Under the pieces are notes generated by a model. That model was given only the letters and a program-made list of their open reading frames with translations, was not told where the DNA came from and searched no databases. A stretch of 26,158 nucleotides of DNA, taken from positions 1 through 26,158 of the forward strand of contig CALCKS010000088.1 in the NCBI GenBank assembly GCA_937965895.1, given 5' to 3'. The stretch is from an uncultured Campylobacter sp. (GTDB lineage: Bacteria; Campylobacterota; Campylobacteria; Campylobacterales; Campylobacteraceae). Below are positions 14,210 through 21,489 of this stretch, piece after piece; positions within the stretch are counted from its first letter, which is position 1; each line of letters opens with the position of its first letter. Both the position numbers and the translations under genes were made by a program.

Positions 14210-15342
14210 ATCAACCTCTCAACCAAAAGCGTAGTTATCTCGTCAAATTTGACGATCTGTTTGCCGCCGTGATCTTTGGCGAATGTTTTAGCGTCCTCTT
14301 CGTTTGCAAACGGTATGAGCTCGTTACCCATAGGTCCGAGTACATTTGAACCGGTTACGTAGTAGGCGGTTCTGGCGTCGATTTTGTTTAGCTTGTAGTA
14401 GTCGCTAACGTAAATTTGATCGTCCTTTTTGCCTTTTTCGAAATAATACTTCATCATGTCCTTGACGCCGTCAAAGTAAAGCTCCTCTTTGCTTGTTTTC
14501 ATCATCGTCGCCCACTGCGGGTTTTTGCCGATTAGCATACCGCAAACAGGGCAACGCGCACCTTTTGGCACGACGATTCTCTCGGCTTTTTGCGCTTTTT
14601 GTTTAGATTTTGAGGTTTGATCGCTAGTGCCTAAATTTGCCGGAGCGTCCCATAGATATAGAGCTGCCGCTTGCAGGTGTTTGTCGTATTCAGGAGCCTT
14701 GCTAGCACCCTTTGCGTCGCATGTTTTTTTGAGGTGGGCTTTTAGCTCGGAGATGGCTTTAAAGCTTTTTGGGTCGACTTTCTCGCAGTTTGCTTCGTAA
14801 AATTCCTTGCCGTGCGCGTAAACGCCGCCTTCGCGTTTGGCTTTGATCATCTTGTTATCGCCCTCAAAGTCCTGCCCGGCGATCTCGTAAGCCTTAGCGA
14901 AATTCATTATCTCGCCGCCGTTTTCAGCCTGGAACTCTTTCGCGTCGGTCTCGGTTGAAAAGGCGTATTTGCTATTTCTAGTCATCGTGCCCCCTATTTT
15001 GCTACCGACGACGTAAAAGGCTTTATTTGCATCGATCAAATTTAGATTTTTCGTATCGACGACCTGTGCGTCGCTTGGGATTTTTCCTTCCGTTAGTTCG
15101 TATAGGCAGTGCAGTGAGGCTACTTGTTTGCCGTTATAAACGTGGTTTGTTTTATAAAATTTAACCAAATTCATTCCGCAAACGGCGCAGTACTCTTTAT
15201 CCTCGCCGCTTCCTACTAGCGTAGCTTTGCTTGGATCCACGCTTTGAAACATCGGCTTCATCTTGCCGGCTTGCTCGTTTGCTTCGGCGCCGAAAAGTAG
15301 TGCCGCTAGTAGCGCCGAACTCAAAATAGAACGTAAAATCAT
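14206..15342 (-). CDS. Periplasmic tandem-NosL protein, probable copper donor of the sulfite reductase
   Basis: The 378 residues begin with a signal peptide (ILSSALLAALLFGAEA, about 5-21). Two NosL-type domains follow. Domain 1 has CAVCGM at 52-57, HCLYEL at 78-83 and AFYVVGSKIGGTM near 108-120. Domain 2 has CPVCGM at 264-269, LYFDGVKDMMKYY at about 288-300 and GPMGNELIPF at 336-345. NosL is the Cu(I) lipoprotein of nitrous oxide reductase maturation, and the paired CXXCGM motifs suggest Cu(I) binding. Residues about 160-235 between them resemble a cytochrome c without its CXXCH. No nosZ is present; MccA, which needs copper, is the obvious client. The locus lies just behind the Sel1 gene (14-base gap). 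Confidence 0.85.
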   Translation of the reverse strand: MILRSILSSALLAALLFGAEANEQAGKMKPMFQSVDPSKATLVGSGEDKEYCAVCGMNLVKFYKTNHVYNGKQVASLHCLYELTEGKIPSDAQVVDTKNLNLIDANKAFYVVGSKIGGTMTRNSKYAFSTETDAKEFQAENGGEIMNFAKAYEIAGQDFEGDNKMIKAKREGGVYAHGKEFYEANCEKVDPKSFKAISELKAHLKKTCDAKGASKAPEYDKHLQAAALYLWDAPANLGTSDQTSKSKQKAQKAERIVVPKGARCPVCGMLIGKNPQWATMMKTSKEELYFDGVKDMMKYYFEKGKKDDQIYVSDYYKLNKIDARTAYYVTGSNVLGPMGNELIPFANEEDAKTFAKDHGGKQIVKFDEITTLLVERLM

Positions 15343-15356
15343 ATTATCTCCTTAAA

Positions 15357-16202
15357 TTATTTAGTTTTATTTGTTTCCGCTTTTAAAAACTCCGCATTCT
15401 CGCATGCGACTTTTAGACCCTTTGCGCAGCTTTTGTCAAAGAGCTCTTTAGCCTTAGCAGTGTCGGCCGCCACGCCTTTGCCCTCGGCGTACATTATGGC
15501 TAGGTTGTTGCAGCCTTTGTCGTAGTTTAGGTTACAGGATTTTTCGTAAAATTCTTTAGCCTTGGCGTAGTCTTGCTCCGTGCCTTGACCGAATGCATAT
15601 AAAAAGCCGAGGTTATCGCAGCCGATACCCACGCCACCCGCGCAGGCCTTTTCATAAAATGATTTTGCTTTAGCGTAGTCTTTTTCTACGCCCATGCCTT
15701 CAAGGTGCAGGTAGCCTAGGTTATTGCATCCCATCATATCGCCGTAGTTGCAGGCTTTGATGTAGAGCGAGATGGCTTTTTTGATATCGGTTTTGACGCC
15801 CGCTCCGTTTGCGTAAAGAAGTCCTAGCGCGGTGCAGCCTTCGTCGTCTTGGCAGGCTTTTTCGTAGTATGCGGCGGCTTTAGCGAAGTCCTGAGTCGCG
15901 CCGTTGCCGCTTTCGTAGATGTAGCCTAGGTTATTGCAAGCAAGCGCAAATTTGGCGTTACAAGCTTTTTGGTATAAATTTATCGCCTTTTCGTAATTTT
16001 TCTCCACTCCGCCCGTGCCTTCAAAATACACCACGGCAAGGTTGTAGCAGCCCGAAGCCTTGTTTTCCTCGCGGCAGGCTTTTTCGTAGATTTCTATCAG
16101 CTTTTTATGATCGCCGCTTTGCTGGGCTTGCATGCCCTCTTGGATAAAGCCCGCGTTTGCGCTGGCGCATAAAACCGCCGCCGCTAGTAGTTTTTTATAC
16201 AT
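15357..16202 (-). CDS. Secreted cysteine-rich Sel1-repeat protein (Hcp-like)
   Basis: The 281 residues have a signal peptide (KKLLAAAVLCASANA, about 3-17) and then seven Sel1-like repeats of about 36 residues. Each carries a cysteine pair: C43/C52, C81/C89, C117/C123, C151/C159, C187/C195, C223/C231 and C259/C267. Six of the seven pairs are spaced by 7 or 8 residues, as in the Helicobacter cysteine-rich proteins, where each pair forms a disulfide. Such solenoids act as protein-binding scaffolds. It sits between the heme lyase (11-base gap) and the tandem-NosL gene. I infer a periplasmic assembly or docking factor; the partner is unknown. Confidence 0.88.
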   Translation of the reverse strand: MYKKLLAAAVLCASANAGFIQEGMQAQQSGDHKKLIEIYEKACREENKASGCYNLAVVYFEGTGGVEKNYEKAINLYQKACNAKFALACNNLGYIYESGNGATQDFAKAAAYYEKACQDDEGCTALGLLYANGAGVKTDIKKAISLYIKACNYGDMMGCNNLGYLHLEGMGVEKDYAKAKSFYEKACAGGVGIGCDNLGFLYAFGQGTEQDYAKAKEFYEKSCNLNYDKGCNNLAIMYAEGKGVAADTAKAKELFDKSCAKGLKVACENAEFLKAETNKTK

Positions 16203-16213
16203 TTTTTCTCCTT

Positions 16214-18910
16214 TTAAATCGTTTTTACGTCGCGCCCTCTAAAGGCTAGCGCGGTTATCAAAAGCATGCAGCCAAGCGCGATATAGACGCTAATGTGCAC
16301 CGGTGGCAAATCTCCGCTGGCGTAAGAGTGCATGCCCGTTAGGTAAAAATTTACGCCAAAATAAGTCATCGCGATCGAGGCGTAAGAAAACACCGATGCG
16401 ATCAAAAATACGTAGAGCGAATTTAGCTTCGGTATAAAGCGCAGATGTAGCGCGATCGCGTAAACCAGGATCGAGACGTACGACCATGTTTCTTTGCTAT
16501 CCCAACCCCAGTAGCGCCCCCAGCTCTCGTTCGCCCAGATTCCGCCGAAGAAATTTCCAAGCGTTAGCAAGCAAAGACCGATGATGAGGCTTGCTTCATT
16601 TATGGCCGCGATATATCTGATCTGCTCGTTTAGTCTCGCCTCGTTTGCTTTGTTTTTAAACGCCATAAGCCCTAGCGCGATAAGACCCAGCACGCAGCCA
16701 AGGCCTAAAAATCCATAGCTAGCAGTGATAACCGATACGTGGATACTGAGCCAATAAGACTTTAGCACCGGGACTAAATTCGTTATCTGCGGATTTACGA
16801 AGCTCATATGCGCCACCAGCATCACGATGCCAGCTAGTAGCGCGGCCGCCGCAAGCGCAAGCAACGAACGTCTAAAAAATATCATCCCAGCTAGCGCTCC
16901 AGACCAGCCGATATAGATCATTGATTCGTAACTATCGCTCCAAGGCGCGTGCCCTGAGACGTACCAGCGCAGAGCTAAGGCCGCCGTATGCACGGCAAAT
17001 CCAAGCGCAAACGCCGCTAAAATCGCTCGCTCAAGCGGTAAAATTCGCCTCGATAAAAACACCGAAGCAAGCCCTAGTAAAAGCGCAGCAAAGCCCAAAA
17101 TCCAGTAGAAATAAACCAGCTTTTTAAACACCGAAGCGCGGTTGTAAAATACCTCGGCATCGACTCTGCTAACGCTAGGTAAAATTTCGACCGAAGCCGT
17201 GCGCTGATAGTTTCTTAGCGCGGCTAGCGCAGAGTTGGCCTTGCCCCAGTTATTATCCGCGATACCTTCTTGTAGGCCAGTTATATAGTCGTTTAGCATG
17301 CTTTTTGTTTCTAGAGCGACTCGCTCGTCGCCAAAGGCGTCGTTTGGCGAGAGCCACGCGTGTTGCGGGTCGTTTGCTGCCGGGATAAATTTAAAAAACG
17401 TGCCCTTAAACGTGAGATATGCGATGTTTAGCCGCTCGTCAAATTTGATGAGGTCGTTATCTAGAGTGCCTCGTTTGGAGAGCGGTTTTTCGTTCGCGGC
17501 TTCGACCTGCGCGGCTAGTTTATACTCGCCGTTTGCGTCAAACGCATCCCTAAAACTCGCGTAATCTCCGCTTAAATTTAGCATTTTTTTGATTTCGCCG
17601 TTTTTTATTTTGACGATTTTGATATCTTGCCACAGCGCGGGGTTTAGATTCATCCCTAGCACGATTTGTTCGGCGCTTAAGCCGTAAAGCGAGTCCGTGC
17701 CCGAGATTTTATTTACGATTTCGCCCGCTTCGGTGCTGAGGGGCTTTATCCTGCCCGCGTAGTCTTGCACGAGAAGCTTTGCAAATTCGCCGTTAGCGTG
17801 AGCGGCGGTGTTTGCGGCGAAAGTTTTTAAAATCTCGCTCTCGTTTTGCTCGGCCGCGTTTGCGTTAAAATTTAAAAAACCAAGTGCTATAAATGCCGCA
17901 ACGAGAGAAAATCGGCTGTTTTTGATGAAATTTATGAGCTTTAAAAATCGGCTGTTTTTAGTAAAAAAGTTGCCGATGACTCCGACGCAAAGCAAGAAAT
18001 ATCCGATGTAGGTCGGAATTTTGCCCGGATCGCGGTTGACCTCTAGCACCGTGCCTTGCTCGTCCGCGTCATAGGAGGACTGAAATAGCTTAAAACCTTG
18101 CAAATTTAGCGGATGATTCATGTAAATTTTATACTTTGCTAAAATTTCTCCCGCGTCTGAAAGCGCCTCTACGTCGCTAGAGTATGAGGACGGGCTTTGC
18201 GAGCCTGGGTAGCGTTCAAGCTCAAATTTAATAAGCTTTATCGAAAATGGCAAGCTAACTAGCTTCGAGCCCCAGGTTAGCATTATCTCCTCGCCGTCAA
18301 AATTTAGTATACTAGGCTCGCCCAGCCAGCCTACGCCGCCGTGGATTTTGGCTGTTTGTTCGCGCTGCCCTTCAAAGCCCGCTTTTACTACGAGAGTACC
18401 GCGCTCGCCTTTGGGTGCAGGTTTATAGGAGTCAAATTTGACGGTGAAATTTTTGGAATTTATACTTTGCGTGAAGCTAAAATTATTATCGCCGATTTGG
18501 GTTAAATTTAGCGGATACTCGAAAAATGCGTCTTTGGCGCGGATCTGCAGATACGGCTTTACGCTCACCATCTCGTTTCCGCTCTCGCCAGCTCTTACGT
18601 GCAGCACGCCCTCAGCGCCCAGATAGCGCGTCAAAGCCGCACCGATAAAGATAACTATAAATGCAACGTGAAGTACGAAGGAGCCAAATCGGCGCCACAT
18701 TTTTGTTTTTATGATTATGCCGAGCAAGCAAAGCGCGAGTGCGCTCATGACGCACTCGTACCAGCGCGCCTCGTAGACTAAAATTTTAGCCGTTTGAGTG
18801 TCATAAATGCTCTCTAAAAAGGTTGCGACGCCGGCACCTGCGGCTAGGATAAAGAGAAGGCAGAGCGCAAATTTGTAAGAAGTTAAAAATCTAAATAAAT
18901 TTACGCCCAA
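16214..18910 (-). CDS. ccsA1: Fused CcsBA-type cytochrome c heme lyase specialised for the CX15CH heme
   Basis: System II cytochrome c synthase that exports heme and attaches it to cysteines on the periplasmic side. The 898 residues start with a ResB/CcsB half (TM segments near 10-30, 50-70 and 75-95, then a large periplasmic part). A central TM region and a long periplasmic stretch follow. The C-terminal CcsA half has the WWD heme-binding motif at 792-812 (WANESWGRYWGWDSKE). In Wolinella a paralogue in the mcc locus, CcsA1, is needed only for the CX15CH heme of MccA, and context makes this the same protein. The start is TTG at 18908-18910 behind GGAGAGG. Confidence 0.9.
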   Translation of the reverse strand: MGVNLFRFLTSYKFALCLLFILAAGAGVATFLESIYDTQTAKILVYEARWYECVMSALALCLLGIIIKTKMWRRFGSFVLHVAFIVIFIGAALTRYLGAEGVLHVRAGESGNEMVSVKPYLQIRAKDAFFEYPLNLTQIGDNNFSFTQSINSKNFTVKFDSYKPAPKGERGTLVVKAGFEGQREQTAKIHGGVGWLGEPSILNFDGEEIMLTWGSKLVSLPFSIKLIKFELERYPGSQSPSSYSSDVEALSDAGEILAKYKIYMNHPLNLQGFKLFQSSYDADEQGTVLEVNRDPGKIPTYIGYFLLCVGVIGNFFTKNSRFLKLINFIKNSRFSLVAAFIALGFLNFNANAAEQNESEILKTFAANTAAHANGEFAKLLVQDYAGRIKPLSTEAGEIVNKISGTDSLYGLSAEQIVLGMNLNPALWQDIKIVKIKNGEIKKMLNLSGDYASFRDAFDANGEYKLAAQVEAANEKPLSKRGTLDNDLIKFDERLNIAYLTFKGTFFKFIPAANDPQHAWLSPNDAFGDERVALETKSMLNDYITGLQEGIADNNWGKANSALAALRNYQRTASVEILPSVSRVDAEVFYNRASVFKKLVYFYWILGFAALLLGLASVFLSRRILPLERAILAAFALGFAVHTAALALRWYVSGHAPWSDSYESMIYIGWSGALAGMIFFRRSLLALAAAALLAGIVMLVAHMSFVNPQITNLVPVLKSYWLSIHVSVITASYGFLGLGCVLGLIALGLMAFKNKANEARLNEQIRYIAAINEASLIIGLCLLTLGNFFGGIWANESWGRYWGWDSKETWSYVSILVYAIALHLRFIPKLNSLYVFLIASVFSYASIAMTYFGVNFYLTGMHSYASGDLPPVHISVYIALGCMLLITALAFRGRDVKTI

Positions 18911-18929
18911 AATTGCCTCTCCGAGTTTT

Positions 18930-19901
18930 TTACATTATTATATCGTAAGTTTGACCTGCGTATAGTATAAACATTCTAAGAAGTAATACTCCGACCACGC
19001 TAGCAAGCGCGCTAACGTAGAATGCAAACGCAGTATGAGCGATCTTTTTGCCCAGTGCGAAATTTAAAACTAGCGGTACGCAAAATCCTACGCCCACGAC
19101 GCCGAGCCAAAATAGCTGAGCGTAAACGCCCTCGCTAAATGCGACACTCGCGGCTTTTTGCACGTCGCTTCCGGTGATTAGCGAAACGAAAATCATGCCG
19201 ATTAGTAAAATTTCCATCGCCAAAACCGGCCACTCGGCGGCGTGCAAGGTTTTTAGATCGCCGCCGTGCGGGTCTGCTTTAAAGAAAAGCGCGGCTATCA
19301 GGCTTGAGCCCGCGATGCCGGCAGATAAGCCAGACGCAACGAAAAGCGCAGGTAAAACAGCGGTATTAAGGATAGGAAATCTAACTAAAACCGAGATCAA
19401 AAAGCCGGTATAAGCGCAGATCGCAACCGCAAAAACTAGCGTAAGCGCAAGAAGCAGCGGACGAAGCGCGTTTAAAATTTTCATCGCAAGCTCGAAAAGC
19501 CCTTTTAGAAAGCTAAGATTGCGCGTCAAAAACTCTCTAAGGCACTCTTCAAACGCGTAAAGGCAGGCTACGAAGGTAAGCGGGATATAGACGCAAAGCG
19601 CCGCCACGCCCACGGACATAACCGAGGTGAAGTTGTAATTGATCAAAATTTTCCAGAAAAGAAGCGGCCGCTCCAAATCGGCTACCAGGCAGACCATACC
19701 GAGTAAGATCGCTACGAAAGATAGCAGCGACGCGGCTTTAAATAGCGGCGTGCTCTCGGTCTGTTTTTTGTAAAATTTAATAAGGATCGCGACTACTAAA
19801 GCGCCGCCGCTCATACCCGCTAGCAAAAGATAAACCGCGATCGGCCAGCCCCACTCTACGCCGTGCGAGAAGGTCGCAGTGAAATTTATAGCTCCGTTCA
19901 T
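18930..19901 (-). CDS. mccD: NrfD-family quinol dehydrogenase membrane subunit MccD
   Basis: Polytopic membrane protein expected to oxidise menaquinol and pass electrons to the Fe-S protein MccC and on to MccA. The 323 residues show about eight or nine hydrophobic segments, opening with WGWPIAVYLLLAGMSGGAL (about 17-35) and RPLLFWKIL typical of the NrfD/PsrC family. There is no heme motif, as usual for the family. The ATG lies one base after the mccC stop, so the pair forms a module as in nrfCD and psrBC. The gene order A-B-C-D-ccsA1 matches my recall of the Wolinella cluster. Confidence 0.92.
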   Translation of the reverse strand: MNGAINFTATFSHGVEWGWPIAVYLLLAGMSGGALVVAILIKFYKKQTESTPLFKAASLLSFVAILLGMVCLVADLERPLLFWKILINYNFTSVMSVGVAALCVYIPLTFVACLYAFEECLREFLTRNLSFLKGLFELAMKILNALRPLLLALTLVFAVAICAYTGFLISVLVRFPILNTAVLPALFVASGLSAGIAGSSLIAALFFKADPHGGDLKTLHAAEWPVLAMEILLIGMIFVSLITGSDVQKAASVAFSEGVYAQLFWLGVVGVGFCVPLVLNFALGKKIAHTAFAFYVSALASVVGVLLLRMFILYAGQTYDIIM

Positions 19902-19902
19902 A

Positions 19903-20586
19903 TCACACCCCCAATTTAACCGCAGGAATATAGCGCAGGCTCGGCTTCGTGCCGCACTCAGGATGCATGCGCAGGCTGTCTTTTACGCGCAGTAGCTGGC
20001 TGATGTGCGACTCTTCGTCGTTTAGATCGCCAAATACGATCGCCTCGTATCTGCACGCCTCGATGCAGGCCGGCTCGTGGCCATCTTTTAAATTCGTATC
20101 CAAGCAGAAATTGCAGCTCTCTGCGGCTCTTGTTTCGTGGTTTATGAAGCGCACGTCATAAGGACAGGCTACGATGCAGTATTTACAGGCGATACAGTCG
20201 TCGGTGTTCATTGTCGTGATGCCGGTTTTTTCGTCCTTGTGACAGGCTTTGGTTGGGCAAACGGTCACGCACGGCGCGTCCTCGCACTGCTGGCAGGAAA
20301 CCCTGACGTAGCGCTTTTCTTTCAAATTTAGCGGATCGGTTTTATCCTGGATAAAAAGCCTCATTTGGCCTTTTGGGACCAAATTTACCTTTTTGCAGGC
20401 GATCTCGCAGTCGGTACAGCCGACGCATTTGTTCTGATCGAATATCATGCCATAGTGCGGCTTTTTGCCGTTTTCCGTAGGGGCGTCTAAATTTATACTC
20501 TTGCCTAGTACGCTAGTCGCTCCCGCAACCGCCGCGCCCGAAGCAAGGAATTTAAAAAACGTCCTTCTTGTATTTTGCTCTTTCAT
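19903..20586 (-). CDS. mccC: Four-cluster ferredoxin-type electron transfer protein MccC
   Basis: NrfC-like periplasmic Fe-S protein that relays electrons from MccD to the reductase. Four cysteine groups fit four [4Fe-4S] clusters: CVGCTDCEIAC, CQQCEDAPCVTVCP, CIACKYCIVACP and CNFCLDTN...CIEAC. The N-terminus TRRTFFKFLASGAAVAGA is a twin-arginine export signal. I chose the ATG at 20584-20586 because GGAGAAG stands directly ahead and it gives a normal Tat peptide. The ATG at 20598 would add four residues (MEKN). The gene follows mccB by about 36 bases from this start. Confidence 0.93.
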   Translation of the reverse strand: MKEQNTRRTFFKFLASGAAVAGATSVLGKSINLDAPTENGKKPHYGMIFDQNKCVGCTDCEIACKKVNLVPKGQMRLFIQDKTDPLNLKEKRYVRVSCQQCEDAPCVTVCPTKACHKDEKTGITTMNTDDCIACKYCIVACPYDVRFINHETRAAESCNFCLDTNLKDGHEPACIEACRYEAIVFGDLNDEESHISQLLRVKDSLRMHPECGTKPSLRYIPAVKLGV

Positions 20587-20622
20587 ATTCTTCTCCATCC
20601 GTATGGATTAAATATCCTAAAT

Positions 20623-21435
20623 TTATCTACCAACGCTACTTCCGTGGCTATGCGCGCCATGGAAATTTCGCGGCTGAGTTTCGCTTAGTTTTTTGGCTGC
20701 GCCGGCTAGCTCGCCAGGTTTTAGCGCCTTTACCAACTCGACTTCAAAAATCAGCGTCGAGCCGCCCGGTATCTCGTCTGCGCCCTCGTCTCCGTAAGCT
20801 AGGTGAGATGGGATAACGAATTTATACTTTGAGTTACCGTTCATCATCATGAGGCCCTCTTGTAGGCCGTCTATCAAATTTACCATAGAAAGGATCGCAG
20901 GCTCGTTTCTAGAGTACGTATCGTCAAAAACTTTACCGTTTATGAGGTAGGCTTTGTAGTTTAGCGCGACTACACTCTCAGGTCTTGGCTTATCGCCGTC
21001 GCCGACAGCCATGACTTCGTACTGAAGTCCTGATTTAGTCGTTTTGACCTTTTTGTTTTTGGCGTTTTTCGCCATAAATTCTTCGCCCTCTTTTAAATTT
21101 TTTTCAAGCGCTTTTTTTAGCGCGTCTTGGGTTAGCTTATTTAGTTTTTCGTCTCTTTGGTTTAGTAGAGAGATGATCTCTTCGTCAGTTAGTTTTTGTT
21201 CTTTTTTAAAGGCGTCGGCAAAGCCGTCTAAAAGAGCCTTGCTATCAAATTTAACGCCTAGGCTTTCTTGTTTTTTTAGTTGTGCGGAGATATAGGTTCC
21301 GGTTGAAATTCCGATACTGTATGATTCTTTTTGCTCTTGCGTCATCGCCTCTTTATCCGCCGCACTTGCGCACAAAACGCAGCCGGCCGTTAGGCAAAGA
21401 GCTAAAAGCGGGTTTTTGCTAAATTTAAAACGCAT
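20623..21435 (-). CDS. mccB: Periplasmic FKBP-type peptidyl-prolyl isomerase MccB
   Basis: Catalyses cis-trans prolyl isomerisation, presumably during folding of the multiheme protein. The 270 residues have a signal peptide (PLLALCLTAGCVLCASA, about 9-25) and an FKBP_N dimerisation-like helical part (about 30-125; EQKESYSIGISTGTYISAQL). An FKBP_C domain (about 140-235) follows, with VALNYKAYLINGKVFDDTY, IPSHLAYGDEGADEIPGGS and TLIFEVELVKAL. A histidine-containing tail (NFHGAHSHGSSVGR) closes it and could bind metal. It is parted from mccA by 54 bases holding a strong hairpin. A PPIase gene in this position is a hallmark of mcc clusters. Confidence 0.92.
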   Translation of the reverse strand: MRFKFSKNPLLALCLTAGCVLCASAADKEAMTQEQKESYSIGISTGTYISAQLKKQESLGVKFDSKALLDGFADAFKKEQKLTDEEIISLLNQRDEKLNKLTQDALKKALEKNLKEGEEFMAKNAKNKKVKTTKSGLQYEVMAVGDGDKPRPESVVALNYKAYLINGKVFDDTYSRNEPAILSMVNLIDGLQEGLMMMNGNSKYKFVIPSHLAYGDEGADEIPGGSTLIFEVELVKALKPGELAGAAKKLSETQPRNFHGAHSHGSSVGR

Positions 21436-21456
21436 AAATTTTACCTTATTAAATTT

Positions 21457-21480
21457 GGACGCCGCAAAATCGCGGCGTCC
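21457..21480 (-). promoter_or_regulatory. Strong GC-rich intercistronic hairpin between mccA and mccB
   Basis: A perfect 9-bp stem GGACGCCGC / GCGGCGTCC with a 6-base loop lies 10 bases after the mccA stop. No run of T follows in the transcribed direction (AAATTTAATAAGG comes next), so it is not a full terminator. It would best serve to protect the mccA 3' end or to lower expression of the genes behind it. Confidence 0.6.
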
Positions 21481-21489
21481 GTAATTGCA

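Noticed and set aside
10795..15342. A nitrous oxide reductase (nos) cluster, suggested by the NosL domains
   Set aside because: No NosZ, NosD or NosR is present in the window, and the genes are continuous with mccA-D and ccsA1.
15357..16202. Regular repeats of about 108 bases, considered as a CRISPR or DNA repeat array
   Set aside because: The periodicity is that of the 36-residue Sel1 protein repeats in an intact frame, with diverged DNA and no constant direct repeat.
18438..18781. Rightward open frames opposite the ccsA1 gene
   Set aside because: They are antisense shadows of a well-supported long membrane-protein gene, with no ribosome sites or recognisable domains.
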